Both the position numbers and the translations under genes were made by a program. A stretch of 64,000 nucleotides of DNA. It comes from Portulaca oleracea. Taxonomy: Eukaryota; Streptophyta; Magnoliopsida; Caryophyllales; Portulacaceae. Positions within the stretch are counted from its first letter, which is position 1. Every line of letters starts with the position of its first letter. The stretch is taken from positions 3,608,114 to 3,672,113 of the forward strand of contig CM055874.1 of NCBI GenBank assembly GCA_029582165.1. Reading direction: 5' to 3'. Under the pieces are notes generated by a model, which did not search any database, had not been told where the DNA came from, and was given only the letters and a program-made list of their open reading frames with translations. This document shows, piece after piece, positions 36,145 through 47,925 of the stretch.

Positions 36145-36430
36145 AAAAATTTAAAAGAAACATTTTGTATAAAAATTCAAGAAAACAAAAATGACTAGGC
36201 GTGGGTTGGGTTTTGTTTCAGCCTACCTTTAATAAAAATATTTAGGATCAATTGGGGTAGATGGATTCAAATGATAAATATTGGAAGTTGGATCTAATAT
36301 TAGCAATCCGATAATAATTGTCACCAATAAGAGATTAAAGGAATCTTTTTAAGTGGTAGTTGGTAGAATCCACAGTGGCACTAATATTCTCCTTTCTCCT
36401 TTTAAATATTCATCATTGCACTTTTTTTTG

Positions 36431-36435
<5 letters not shown>

Positions 36436-36474
<39 letters not shown>

Positions 36475-36825
36475 AATTGATTATATGACCATGGCTCTTT
36501 GGTGAGCATGTGAGCATGGTTGGATAATTAGTGGACATCAAGTGGTATTTTTGTGGACATCAAGTATGAGAGGTGGACATCAAGTGTTGTTTCTATGGAC
36601 ATCAAGTATGCAAAGGTAAATAAAGATTTTGCTTGGTGGGGATCAAATGTTGATATCTAACCTTCGTACTTAATGTCCACGAAAATAATACGTGATGTCC
36701 ACCTTTTATAACTAACGTCCACAACAATAATACTGGATGCCCACCAGAAATCCAATCATGCTCACATGCTCTTGAAAGACTCATGCTCATATGATCAGTT
36801 CCCATATATATATATATATATATTT
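36436..36825. mobile_element. Foldback MITE (36472-36803) inserted in an (AT)n microsatellite
   Basis: The element starts GGGAATTGATTATATGACCA and ends, inverted, GGGAACTGATCATATGAGCA, with AGCATGTGAGCATG further in on both arms. It is 332 bp and flanked on both sides by long AT dinucleotide runs. Inside are four direct copies of a GTGGACATCAAGT motif in the left arm and decayed inverted copies (ATGTCCAC) in the right. Insertion into TA-repeat tracts is known for some plant MITEs (for example Micron in rice). Confidence 0.8.
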
Positions 36826-37316
36826 AAAAAACCATTCTAGAAATAGATATTGTTGGAATAGTAAATTTATAAAAAGGAATTGTTTGTTAGTGATAAAATA
36901 AATATAACAATTATTAGAATTGTAAAATTAACTAATAAATAAATACTTCTAAAAAAGCCTACTCACATAAATAGGAGTTCATGTTTGGCAATCAATAAAT
37001 TAATTAGCGAGGGGTAAAATGAGTATTTTTATTGTTGTTATTGTAATATTGACTAATAAAAAGGATAAAAGAGGTTATGTAATTTGACAAATAATTAAGG
37101 ATATGTTTCTTAGGACATTTGGAAAGTACAGTTTGAAGGTAAGTGTAAGTTAGTGCAGGAAAGTGCAATGCAACATAGTGCAAGTTGGTGCATATAAGTT
37201 AAGTACGTGCAGGTAAGTGCAAGTTGATGCAGATAAATTCAGGTCACATAACTATAAATGTAAGTTAGTGCAATTTAGACACGTTTTGATGACCTTGTAA
37301 TTACCTTATTAATATT
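36826..37316. other. Intergenic DNA with degenerate AGTGCA repeats
   Basis: About ten scattered copies of AAGTGCA / TAGTGCA / AAGTTGGTGCA between 37135 and 37265. Otherwise featureless AT-rich sequence. Confidence 0.5.
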
Positions 37317-37610
37317 TTACATAGATATATCTCTGATACACATTTTATTCAAAGCATATGTTTTTTCCGATATCATATAATTTGTCAAATTTTCACATAT
37401 TTTATCTTCAAATTGATTCATTCTTTCTCTATTGTCGGTAGCATAGATTGTAACGTTCGAAATAATTATAATATTAGCTTGGGCACTTGAGATATTGTGT
37501 GTTTCAATATCTTCGAATCCAAGTGTTTTTAATATTCTAAATGCTCTTTCAATTCTCATTCTATATATGCAAAGAATGATAAAAGTTGAAAGATATTTTT
37601 TTTTTATCAC
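37317..37610 (-). CDS. Unrecognised 97-residue ORF, possibly a gene fragment
   Basis: After a hydrophobic start, the frame encodes MRIERAFRILKTLGFEDIET and then SSAQANIIIISNVTIYATDN and RERMNQFEDKICENLT, which has a regular, protein-like composition. I do not recognise the family. No start context, partner exon or promoter is evident. It may be the remnant of an exon or a transposon-borne piece. Confidence 0.3.
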   Translation of the reverse strand: MIKKKYLSTFIILCIYRMRIERAFRILKTLGFEDIETHNISSAQANIIIISNVTIYATDNRERMNQFEDKICENLTNYMISEKTYALNKMCIRDISM

Positions 37611-37797
37611 GAGTTAATTAGTTCACTCTTTCTGAAATTTCAAACATGTAACAATTCCTCTATATGTGTATGAAGTTAAAAATCTAAGTATGTTCAAAAA
37701 TATGTGAAATCATATACAAATAACATTTTCCAAGTAATATAAAGTGAATTTTAAATATTAGAAATCCACTTTGATTCAATATGAGAAATGTATTGTA

Positions 37798-38027
37798 CTA
37801 CCTCTGTCCCAAAATATTTATCCTTTTACTTAACTTCTTTGTCCCAAAATATTTTTGTCATTTATAATTTCAAAAACTGTAATTCCTTTTTTACCCCTAG
37901 TTAATAAATTCATTTATCACCTTTTACAATTCCAACAATTACGTAGTATTATCTTCCATTAAAATAAGAGTAGTTTTGGTAAATTACAAACTTTTCACCT
38001 CAATTCTCAATAATGGGACGAAGGTAG
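37798..38027. mobile_element. Stowaway-like MITE with TA target duplication
   Basis: 230 bp from CTACCTCTGTCCCAAAATAT to TAATGGGACGAAGGTAG, with TA on both sides. It is a different subfamily from the CTCCCTCCGT elements. Confidence 0.75.
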
Positions 38028-38160
38028 TATTGAGTATTACCTTTCGCATGATGTGAGAAATTCAATCTAGGATAAATATATTTGTTGAATAGATATGATA
38101 ATACAATGGTCACACTCCGAATGTCAAGACCTAATATAGAATTACGCAAATTAATGATTA

Positions 38161-38745
38161 CTATCTCCGTTCTTTTTTATTTGTCATTTACGATTTTCAG
38201 TATCAATCTTTAATCAATAATTTCTAATATAAAACTTTTAGAGGTTTTGGCCATAAATAATCCGTACTGAGGAGCTTGTGACTGAGAATAATCCAAAGTG
38301 ATTTTTCGGCTATTGACAGTCTATACTTTTTCACTATTTTCCCATAGCAGTCCAGAGTCGATTTCCGGCACCGGAAAGCTGACGTGGCGACCGGAAAGTA
38401 TGTTCATTCATACTTCAAAAAGGAAATTTCCGGTCGTCACGTCAGTTTTCCGGTGCCGAAAATCGATTATAGACTGCTATGAGAAAATAGTGAAAAAGTA
38501 CAGCTGTCAATAGGCGAAAAGTCACTTTGGATTATTTTCAGTCACAACCCCCTCAGTACGGATTATTTATGGCCAAAGCCCAATCTTTTATAAAAGAATA
38601 TAATTATACTTTTTTTAGTAGTATTTTTCATTCCGAATCTAATTAAATCAATTTTATATGATGAATTATTATACAAATTAAGATATTAATAGTCAATTTT
38701 TTAACATAATTTTCTAGACATGAGATAAATAAAATCGGAGAGAGT
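38161..38745. mobile_element. Stowaway MITE split by a long foldback element
   Basis: The outer ends are CTATCTCCGTTCTTTTTTAT and the inverted CTCTCTCCGATTTTATTTAT. The outer halves (38161-38240 and 38582-38745) together resemble the intact 160-bp element at 20946-21105 (shared TTTGTCATTTACG and AATTTTATATGATGAATTAT). A 341-bp palindromic element occupies the middle, so the Stowaway is the older insertion. Confidence 0.75.
38241..38581. mobile_element. Nested near-perfect palindromic element
   Basis: Two arms of about 155 bp: TTTGGCCATAAATAATCCGT-like outer ends, AATAATCCAAAGTGA / TCACTTTGGATTATT, GACAGTCTATACTTTTTCAC inverted as GTGAAAAAGTACAGCTGTC, and inner TTCCGGCACCGGAAA / TTTTCCGGTGCCGAAA. 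They are separated by a short spacer near 38400-38425. A transcript would fold into a long hairpin. The family is unknown to me, and the target duplication is ambiguous because CTTTTA occurs on both sides. Confidence 0.75.
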
Positions 38746-39324
38746 TATTGGTTTGAATTGATATTAGCAAGAATAGAAAGAAAGGACACAATGGTGATTT
38801 TGTTCACATTTTCTTCTACACAGTTCTACTTTGGCGGGCGTCCCTACGATCAATGCTGTATATACTATATATACATGGGGGCTGGGGCCTATTGTTTTCC
38901 ACTTCTCTTTTATTTTCTCAAAAAAAGAAATGTATACGCAAATTAAAAATATTATTGCACGTTGTTCCATTATCAGCAGAAGCAGAATCTTTAAAACAAA
39001 ATTTAACTACTAATTTTTTAAGGAGGAAAAAAAGAAAAAAAAAGGCTGCAATCAACTTGTCTGATTCTAAAATCGTGTGCCTTTTTATTGTGCAATAATT
39101 TGGAATCAGTAACATAAAATGTGTCAGCCTTTGTTGTACTATACACTATAAAAAAAAAAAAGGCAGCCTCTACTTGTTATACTATACACTAATCAATGTA
39201 TAGAGACTGTATGTTTTGCTGTAAATTACTCCGTTTCATATTGTCCCTTTGTAAAAGTGATATAGTATTCAAAGCATGCTTTTCTCATGCTAAGAATCAT
39301 GCACATATCATCAGTAATTTTTCA

Positions 39325-39508
39325 TAATTCACCGCATTTTACCGTAAATTATTACTTTTCTTTCTCCTCACCTTTCTCTCCCTTCACTTTTCTCCTCTAC
39401 TTTTTACATTCGCTCTCCTCACCTACCCCACATACTAATAATCTACCACAATTCCACCACACCCCACCACACCATTCCGCAAAATACCGCATAAAAGAAC
39501 ACGGCCTC
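39325..39508. mobile_element. Truncated Tourist-like MITE (GGYCGTGTTC family)
   Basis: It matches the right two-thirds of the element at 32892-33154 (CTCTCCTCACCTACCCCACA, AATTCCACCACACC, CCGCATAAAAGAACACGGCC) but lacks the left terminus. Confidence 0.7.
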
Positions 39509-39635
39509 AATGTTTTTCTTCAGCTGAGAATTTCTTATAGAATATTTATTTAAAAAGATTACAACATTACATTTTTATAGTAATATTTTCTGTTAAAAAT
39601 CTAACGCTAATATTTTCTTATAATGGAACATTATA

Positions 39636-40087
39636 CTCCCTCCGTTTTATATTAATTAATTGTCGTCTTTGAAATCGTGCAGTTAAATTTTAAAAATTTT
39701 GACCGTGAATTTCTCAATATATATACAATGAGTTGCTATATAAAATTACCACCATTATATTAATAATAAAAAGTACTATCATATAACTATAATATTGCAA
39801 GTGTTTAATAACTTAGGCACCGTTCTTTTATGTGGTACCGCAAGTTACCGCACCGCACTTTACTGCAACTTATCGCAATCCACTGCAACTCAACGCACAT
39901 TACCATTTACCTTTTTAACACCCATTTATTATTTCAACATCTATTTATTATTTCCACCGCAACTTACCGCACCGCAAACTTACTGCATAAAAGAACGAAG
40001 CCTTATTATGTAAGGAATTATCAATTAAAGAGTGACATTGAAAACCGTAAATGTCAAAATTATGACAATAATATGAAAGAGAGGAAA
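39636..40087. mobile_element. Stowaway MITE interrupted by a Tourist-like MITE
   Basis: The left half starts CTCCCTCCGTTTTATATTAA and the right half ends ATATGAAAGAGAGGAAA. Both correspond to the 257-bp Stowaway at 63187-63443. The interruption is the element at 39816-40002. Confidence 0.75.
39816..40002. mobile_element. Tourist-like MITE (GGYCGTGTTC family) nested in a Stowaway, TTA target
   Basis: 187 bp from GGCACCGTTCTTTTATGTGG to the inverted GGCTTCGTTCTTTTATGCAG. TTA lies on both sides (39813-39815 and 40003-40005). CCGCAACTTACCGCACC repeats fill the interior. Confidence 0.8.
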
Positions 40088-41300
40088 TATATATTAAGAA
40101 ATTATTAATCAAAATTTAAAAAAACGTAGCTAATATATATAAATCAAAATGACAATCAGTATAAAATGGATGAGGCAATAAAATGGAGAGGTATAGACTC
40201 ATCACTATGGAGGCAACCTCTACATGTTTTTCCAAATAGTGTTATTCAAAGAGACACTAAAGTGTACGTGAGCATTTAGGGTAGTTATGACGTGACTTCA
40301 TTAATACAATAGTCAAGTCAAAAGAGCACAAAAAGTTGTTGTTGCTGATGATTGCTGACGCATTAATGATGTCAGCGCCCCTCATTTTAATTATTCCTAC
40401 GATAATAATAAAATAATTAAATTCATGAAAAATTTAGTGGTGTAAATGTGGTGTTCTGAAAATGTGCCATGCAATAATTAATTAAAGATACTCACTAACC
40501 GTGAGTAGTTTAATTCCGTGTCTCAGTTATTGATGCATGGCCCATTGGGCTGATATAATATGACCAAACTCATGCATGATTGTTGGGCCTCTACCAGTAG
40601 TCAATTATTAAGACCACAATCCCACTATTTTTCCTCCTTGTCAAAGTGGGATTCACCCAAATGGGACAATTTCCATGGAAATTGAAAAATTTTAAGGATT
40701 TTTGACCAAAGGATTGTCCATTAATCAAATGAATCATAGAATACTATGTTGGACTTTAAAGTTCCAACTTGTAAAAAATAGTGGGTATTCATTATGTTAA
40801 CGTGATATGGTAAATTCTGGGTAGTTAATTTAACGGGTAGATATTTCAATTAATGATACAAAAGAAAATAAATGTATATTTGGGTGTAACCTAAATCTCC
40901 TTTTTATAGATTGAAACCTCAAAATTTTGTTAAGTATTTTATGATCAATTTGCTTAATGAATCCTCGTTCAGGATCAAAATCCAAATTAAAATTAATTAG
41001 CCCAAACCGAGTTGAAAGCGTCTAGGGCTCTAGGCATTGCTTCTTCCACTATTTCCTCTTTGTTTTGAGCCCAAGACCCGCTAACTCTTTCAAAATACTA
41101 AAATTTTGGGCCCAGATAGAATTTGAAATTTTGAATCTATAATCGACTGAGATTAAAATTCAGATGGGAAGTTAATATGTGATACCGATTATTTCTTTTC
41201 GTGTCAAAACATGTTAAATCGGACAATTCAATCGAACCTATAGTCGGGTCAAACTTGGATTCAGTCAATAAAGAATATTGTATCTGAATTTTTGATCAGT
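40088..41300. other. Intergenic DNA
   Basis: AT-rich spacer with no gene or element that I can support. Confidence 0.5.
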
Positions 41301-41737
41301 CTGTCGATATTAAAACTCGGCCAAAAAATTTATCACGGTACTCCATATTTTTCTTGTTACTGGAATTTGGATATTCAGTGTTGACATAACTCTAGATCAA
41401 ATATAGTTCTAAAATCACTTATTAGAGTGCAAACTAGAGTATATTTACTGCAAAACATACATAGGATAATTCACAAAGTATTGAGGATAGTAGTACTAAA
41501 CAGACAACGGTTAAAGGAGACACAATATTTAACGTGGAAACTCAAATTTGGAACGATCCAAAATTATTGATTACTACTCTAAACACTCTTAACTATTACA
41601 ATACTACTATGTTCAAAAAGTTGATCATCATACAACAACAATCAACCAATAGTACAGTCCTCCTGTATATCATCATATGAGAAATGAGTGATGAGAGAAC
41701 ATCGATCCCAACGCTAGTGATCGATCAATGAAGATGA
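41300..41737. repeat. Downstream block of the duplication unit, transporter copy 1
   Basis: From AAAACTCGGCCAAAAAATTT at about 41313 this block is shared with 47931-48317 and, for about 150 bp, with 55388-55530. It marks one end of the segment that was duplicated together with each transporter gene. Confidence 0.8.
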
Positions 41738-44416
41738 TCAATAGCTCTCGGCAAGCTGTTTGATCGATGAATACGTCCCCAGTGCTCCGCTGATGACACC
41801 CAACACAACAATCGCGCTGCTTAAAACGACCTAAGAACAGAAGCAATCAAACATTATGTAACTGTCAGATCAGTTCAAACAGGAAATTGTACTGTCAGAG
41901 TTCAGAGTGTAAACTGCAGGCATATATATACCTGAATTTTCGTGGCCTTTTCCCCCATGAGTCGTAAGAAGCATAACGCTGGTACGATCACAGCCTATGA
42001 AAACACAGGTAGAATTAGATTAGTTCAGAAAAATGCGCTCATAATTTCAGAGAATTTTAGTTCAGAATAAGTTCAGTCAGGCAATATATAAGCATAAATT
42101 TATTTAGTACTACGCATATAGTTATATGTATATGTGTACCACAAGTATGCTAAGAAAAGAACCGATCAAAGCCATCACGATCCCTGCATTCGTAAACAGA
42201 GCCATGAGTGACAGAGAGACTGCAAGCACTTTAGTTGGTAAACATAGTATATATGATACATACCGAAAAATGGCACCAGAAGAGCTACACATAGTGTGGA
42301 CATGACAAGGATTGTCCTCAAAAGCATGGAGCACATATTGCCGTTGGCAAACTTAGAAGGTAACGCCTCCTCTATACCTCGAGCCAATGGGGTCATGAAT
42401 AATGCATATGTGTTTGTTGTCAAGGAAAGCGAATAAGAATACGCACAAAATTTAACAAACATATGAATCAAAAGGATATTTGCTGAATGGATTGATTACC
42501 TGTTGAACAAAACAAGAGAGTGTTTCAAGGTCAAATCGATTAATTGCACCAAAATGTTGGGTATCAAGGCATGTTAAGAAGTACTGTATATATATCGAGC
42601 GAAACCTGTTACTTACAGTTGTCCAGAGCGCAACGTTAGAAACAACGGCGTGTTTTGGCATGTTTAGAGTGATCTGAGAACTGGTTTCCTCGCCAAACAT
42701 GAGGAATCCCATGACAGCAACACCTCCGTATATCATAAAAGACAGAGCAAAGCTGAAAAAAAGATTGTATATGCAGTTACAAACAGATGTAAAAACTGTA
42801 CTGTACTGTCATTCTGTCAGTCTGAACTCTGAAGATATTGTACCTGATTATCATTGCTGCTGTAAACTTGGTTTTGTCAGCCATGGAATGATATATGTTG
42901 GGGAACACAGAATGTCCTGCATAGCAGAACCCGTAAACGCCAATTACATATGGGACACCTTTCCAGTTTACAATATTTGTGGTGTGATGGAAACCAAGTC
43001 CATCCACTGTCCCAAGGAACCAGACACAAAAGACGATCAGCAGGGTTGCGATGATCCCTCCAGCTGCATTCACAACACCAAAACTTCGCGTAAATTGCAG
43101 AGAATTTGCAAAGACTGTCAGTAAGTGTTGAAAGCTTCTAGGCAACCTGAAATGTAGGAAAGAAGACGAAGATCCTTCAACCAAACAGTAGGGAGAATAA
43201 TTAGGGATATTAATAGTGCAAACATCTGTGTCGAGTTGAGGTGAAAGCCACTCCAATCCAAGGCTGTCCCTGGGAACAACCCTGTCAGACTATTGCCCTC
43301 CAAAATGATGAACTCCACACAGTACGACTGAAGAGAACAATGCAGAAACACGTTAATTTCATGTACTAATGGTCATTTTTGTTGTCAGAAACAGCAGGTT
43401 TCACTTACATATAACTCCAAGTATAGCAGCACCTATAGTACATAGAAAATAAACATCAGGGCATCAATATATCATATGAAAAAAGAGATGATTTCGCTAA
43501 CTACAAAGGGCAGTACTCACAGATACGAATAGACGGCCATATTTGCCAAAAGCAGCTTGACCCATGTCAGGGTAAGTCATGATCCCTGCTCGGCTCTCAA
43601 AGCAGTATCTCATAAGCGACGCAGAATACCAGAAAATCATCGCAAACAGAACCAAGAATCCCATGCTAAGCCAACCACCTTCTTTAATCGTCGAAGGAGT
43701 TGACAGAACACCAACTCCAGCCATAACATTTAGCCCTAAGGAAAAGGGGCCAGTTTTATCAGAAAACAAGAAACTACATGTAAGATTGTTTACTATTAGG
43801 AGGAATTTTACCAAAGTGTTCTTAGTTCTTACCATTGAATACAGTTTGAGTAAAACTGCATCCAGCAGTTGGTAATCTGGGCTGCGACGCAAAAGCAGAG
43901 CATACTGATGGTGTCTTACTTAGCTTGCAGTCTGATTCTTGTTTCTGGGACTCAGGAAGCAGTGGCACTTTTAGGTTGATATCTTTGTTGCTTGTGTTAT
44001 TTGGTACACAACCCAGCAATGGAAATGTTGGAGATGCAGAGAAAGAGTATATTGCCTCTCTGCTAATACCAAAAGACAATGTATTTGTAGGCTATACATT
44101 CAGAAAGAATCAAAGAAATTACAGACAGTATGGTTTCTAACTTCTAAGCAAAGTTGTTGAATATCTTCATGCCTTAACATCATGTTCTTGTTCACAACTT
44201 TTTCACAAGGACAAATGTACAAAGCCTTTACCTGTAACTATGAGGCCAATGTTGTGAGTTGAAGGTTTCATCATGTTCTTGTTCACCCCCATCATCATCA
44301 TCATCATCATCATCATCACTTTTAATATGGGCAGCATTAGCATCAAACTTGTTATCTTCAATGTCATTCTCATTGTCCAACATGAACTGGGTATATTCCT
44401 CATTATCTTCCCCCAT
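41738..44416 (-). CDS. AVT1: AVT1-type vacuolar amino acid transporter, tandem copy 1 (with U12 AT-AC intron)
   Basis: Exons: 44232-44416, 43833-44059, 43521-43735, 43409-43432, 43147-43327, 42844-43063, 42617-42752, 42480-42499, 42264-42409, 42140-42183, 41932-41994 and 41738-41830; 517 residues. All introns are GT-AG except 42410-42479, which starts ATATCC and ends AC. Residues 1-62 are acidic and soluble, with nine consecutive Asp, ending QHWPHSYR. The Aa_trans (AAAP) domain starts near 137 ([20 protein letters not shown]) and continues through LRYC-like [31 protein letters not shown] and [16 protein letters not shown] to the C-terminal [15 protein letters not shown]. Family role: proton-coupled amino acid exchange at the tonoplast, with about 11 membrane spans. 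No stop or frame shift remains if the AT-AC intron is removed. Copy 2 at 48318-51295 is its closest relative. Confidence 0.93.
42410..42479 (-). other. U12-type AT-AC intron in transporter copy 1
   Basis: 70 bp. 5' splice site CAGCAA|ATATCCTTTT (consensus ATATCCTTT), branch site TTCCTTGAC at 42419-42427 with the branch adenosine 10 nt from the end, and 3' site AACAC|ATATGC. Removal joins AGC AA + A TAT GCA into SKYA, matching the uninterrupted codons TKYA of copy 3. A GT-AG alternative restoring the frame is not evident. Confidence 0.88.
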
Positions 44417-46500
44417 ATATACTCAAAAAAGAAAAGAAAAGAAAGGCTACAAATGCACAACGTATAAATTTGATACAAAACTGGAGATGTTTATGTAAAT
44501 GTACACAAATAATATAGCATTTTGCCATGTTGACCTTTATAATCAGTATTTAATTTTTTATTTTTTTTATGGGATCAACCAAATCACGAGACCATATTAT
44601 AGTAGTAATTATTTCATTATAATCAACATGCATTGCATGAAGTAAATCATTGGGTATTTAGTCAAAGCAAGGGAAATAGCGCGCAGTGCCAGTTATAACC
44701 TCGAAAATTAGTTTTTTTATAATGTCTTGGGCAAAAAACATGTTAAGTGTCTTGTGATTATATAAAATCTATATATTTATAAATTAAATTAAAAAATTAC
44801 ATGATTGACTTCTATAACTATAATAATATATATAAATGGTATAAAATCACACTTTTATCTATATTTTTTAAAATTTACAAAAAGACATATCTAAAATATG
44901 TCCAACGGATGGGGTTCATTCGTTAGGGTGTCAATTTTAATTGTTGGCGTAGCCAATACATTCCAAGCTTATTATAATTGATAATTAATAGTGTATGTCA
45001 AAAAAATTAGGGTTAAAAATGATAATAAGTATTAATTTTACAAGGAGCAAGACACTTAAACAGTGTCTTGCCCCAAGACACGTATAATATACATGCCAAT
45101 ATATTATGATATCTTGCTGCACCAAAAGCATGATATGTTGTCTAGTTTTTTTAGTGCTAATTGAGGTATTTTTAAGACAACATCAACATGAATACGTGTT
45201 GTATTAAATTTGAATAATTCAGCTACCTAGTCCAATCTGAACATATCTGGATACTACTTGATTTAAATTTTGATAATCTTTGCATAAATTAAAGTTTAAT
45301 TACATATTCTCCCCTCTTTAAAAACAGTCAAGAAAAAAAATCAGAATTATAATAACCCCTCTTTCACAATTGTTAATTACAACAGTATATAATCCCGCTA
45401 ATACGAAGTCTGAGAGAATTCAAATGTAAAAAGTCTTCCCGTCATGATATAAATACATAAAAAGACTGATTCCGAGGATAAAAAGATAACTTTGAAGATA
45501 AATTAATAAATCATTTTAAAAATCAGTTGAATAATTGTTCCTTACTTCAATTGATAAATTGTACTTACAATACCAAAAAAAGTTTAACAAAATTGTACAT
45601 CTGGTTTCTCTCGAAAAGAAAAAAAATTGTACATTTGGTTCCTCACTCCTTTTTAAATAGGATTATATACTGATAAGAGTGTCGTACAAGAAATTTATTA
45701 ATCACCTTCGCTTAGTATAATAATTTTGTTCTTACATATTAAATTCAAACCAACGATATAATAATTCATAAAATTATATTTTTATAAATAATTTTTAAAT
45801 TTTATAAATAACGAATGATATATTAAAAGATGAGATTGATTCAATTAGTATAATAGTTCTCTTCTTACATATTAAATTAAATAATTTTAGTTATTTCCAG
45901 CTCTTTCTAATTTCATCCAATTTTTACGAGCAAAAGTCCCCCAATACTTTTGATGAGTCGAGCATTACTTGATTTGTCACTTCACCCTCTTATAGTACAA
46001 GATTTTCCCCCCATAAACTTTAAAATATTTCAACATACATTAGCAACTTTACTCTCTACGCCTATTTTTTTTAGAAAAAAAGATATGAAAATTTGAAACA
46101 ATATCTTATTGTACCCTTGTTTTTTAGGATTTTTTTTAGAAAGAATATTTCACAGAGTTTGATTTATATTTAAAAATATGGAAAAGTTAGTAGAAACTTT
46201 ATTTAAAATGTTCAAACTACTCTTATATATAATTTTATTAAATAGTTTTCAGAAATATTTTGGGAAGTTGAGTTATAAAATGTTTCTTTTCCCCATGATA
46301 GAAAAACTTTCATAACACTATGGGAAAGTTTTTCTCATCTACATTAAGAAAATAGTGGAACCCACTCCAAAACTTTCCTATTCTCATTTTATAATCAAAC
46401 ATGTGAAACTTTAATTAATTTGTGAAAGTTGACCAATTTTCCCGGAAAATAACAGTAACCAAATGCACCCTTAATTTTCACCGTTTATTGAATTATGTAA
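44417..46500. other. Spacer upstream of transporter copy 1
   Basis: AT-rich, promoter-side spacer. Blocks such as GTTCATTCGTTAGGGTGTCA (near 44930) recur at 54310 in the next spacer, showing that the spacers are duplicated with the genes. No gene seen. Confidence 0.6.
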
Positions 46501-46887
46501 TGGTGCGTTTGGATTTTTTTTTTATTATCAGGAAGATGTTCCCAGGAAAATTTTTGATAGAAAAAAAAATACTTTTTAGTATTTGACTTATATTTGCAAA
46601 TATGGAAAATTGTGGACGGCAAGTTATTTGAAAAATCCCAACAACCCTTGTTTATTAATTTATAAAAATAATTTCCAGGGATATTTTGGAAAGTTAAACT
46701 ATAAATAGTTTACTTTTCTCGTAGGCAAAAAAAAAAAAACTTGTCGAGCATTCCTACAAAAAAGTGTTTCCTAATTCTACCTAAAAAATATTAGGCCCCA
46801 TTCAAAAATTCTCTCACCCTTTTTTTTTTATCAATGCAAAAAAGTTGACTAATTCTTTTTAAAAAAATGCTACAACCAAAAACACCA
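46501..46887. mobile_element. Tourist-like MITE (TGGTGCGTTTGG ends), TAA target
   Basis: 387 bp bounded by TGGTGCGTTTGGATTTT and the inverted TGGTGTTTTTGGTTGTAG, flanked by TAA on both sides. A related right end (CGACCAAACATACCATAAG) lies near 54660 in the homologous spacer upstream of copy 2. Confidence 0.65.
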
Positions 46888-46924
46888 TAAGATAATATAA
46901 CACCTTTCAAATATTTAATTATAC

Positions 46925-47182
46925 GGGTAGTTTTTTAGTTATAAACCTTGGTATGTGAAAATTTTTGAAATATGTCAATTAATATAGAACGGAAGGAGTA
47001 TATATTATTAATAATTGCAATATTATATTTTTGTGATAGTATTTTTCGTCAAGAGTCTAATGATGCTAATTTTATATAGCAACTCATATTGTATATATAT
47101 TGAGAAATTTATGATCAAAATTTTTAAAATTTGATTGTGCGCATGATTTTCAAAAACGACAATTAATATACAAGAGAGGGAG
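46925..47182. mobile_element. Fused fragments of Stowaway MITEs
   Basis: A right-end fragment (GTCAATTAATATAGAACGGAAGGAG, about 46975-46999) is directly followed by the inner and right part of another copy (47000-47182: AATTGCAATATTATATTTTT ... GACAATTAATATACAAGAGAGGGAG). Confidence 0.6.
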
Positions 47183-47559
47183 TAGTGATTTCGTATTAAA
47201 GGCACTCTTAATAAACAATAACAACAACGTCAAATAAATATTTCTGTGTGAATATGATCTAAAAAGATAAAACTAAAAAATTGATGACTTCATGCAATAA
47301 TGTCGGGATTCTCATATCCAACAGAGTTACTACACGCATTTGATTAGTTAAATTATACACACGATGCACGAAGGGGAAAGAAAATGTTTCACTTTTCAAT
47401 AATTTTTCTTCCCTTTTACTTTAGAAAGGCAAGTGAAATATAAATAAATAAAGTATAAAAATAAATAATATGCATGGTGTAAATATTTTTTTTGAGAGAA
47501 ACAGCCAACCGAGCGGAATTATTCATTATGATTCAAAAAACTGTTCATGTCTTTAAGGG
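47183..47559. other. Intergenic DNA
   Basis: Spacer without recognisable features. Confidence 0.45.
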
Positions 47560-47925
47560 CCAAAGGTATAGATGCTTCGGGACCCTCCTCCCCCATACTC
47601 AAGTTGACGAACTATAAAGTTGAAGGTGAGCTAGGGAATGAGCAACTCTATTCCTTTCTCTAATCTTTGGCCTCGAGGATGCTCCTCCAAGTATAAGACG
47701 ATCGAGGGCCTAGCATAGCACTGAATATATCCGTCTCAGGGTGATATTTTGCTTTCAATAACCTTGCCGCAAGCGTTCCTAGGTATCTCCAAAGCCTCCA
47801 GACTTGCTTTCCCAGAAGGGCTATATTGAACTGCTCTAGCTCCATAAAGCCCATTCCTCCCATGGCTTTACTTTTGTAGAGAGTATCTTTTCCGACCCAA
47901 TGTTTTTTCTTCAGTAAGTCAATGT
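47560..47925 (-). pseudogene. LINE reverse transcriptase C-terminal fragment
   Basis: The minus-strand frame reads KKHWVGKDTLYKSKAMGGM, then GFMELEQFNIALLGKQVWRL, AARLLKAKYHPETDIF and SYTWRSILEAKD. This is the conserved segment between the reverse transcriptase and the zinc-binding region of plant non-LTR retrotransposons (family form: GLGFRDLxxFNxALLAKQxWR). Only about 120 codons remain. It abuts the junction at 47925 where the duplicated block of transporter copy 2 begins. Confidence 0.75.

Noticed and set aside
36602..36805. 67-residue minus-strand ORF
   Set aside because: Lies inside a non-coding foldback MITE and shares its repeats.
42175..42471. Interpretation of transporter copies 1 and 2 as pseudogenes because one exon is interrupted by out-of-frame sequence
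   Set aside because: The interruption has complete U12 AT-AC splice signals and its removal restores the frame exactly in both copies.
44203..44498. Ser-rich, Ile-rich and Met-rich ORFs over the first exon of transporter copy 1
   Set aside because: Other phases of the GAT microsatellite that encodes the Asp run in the real exon.
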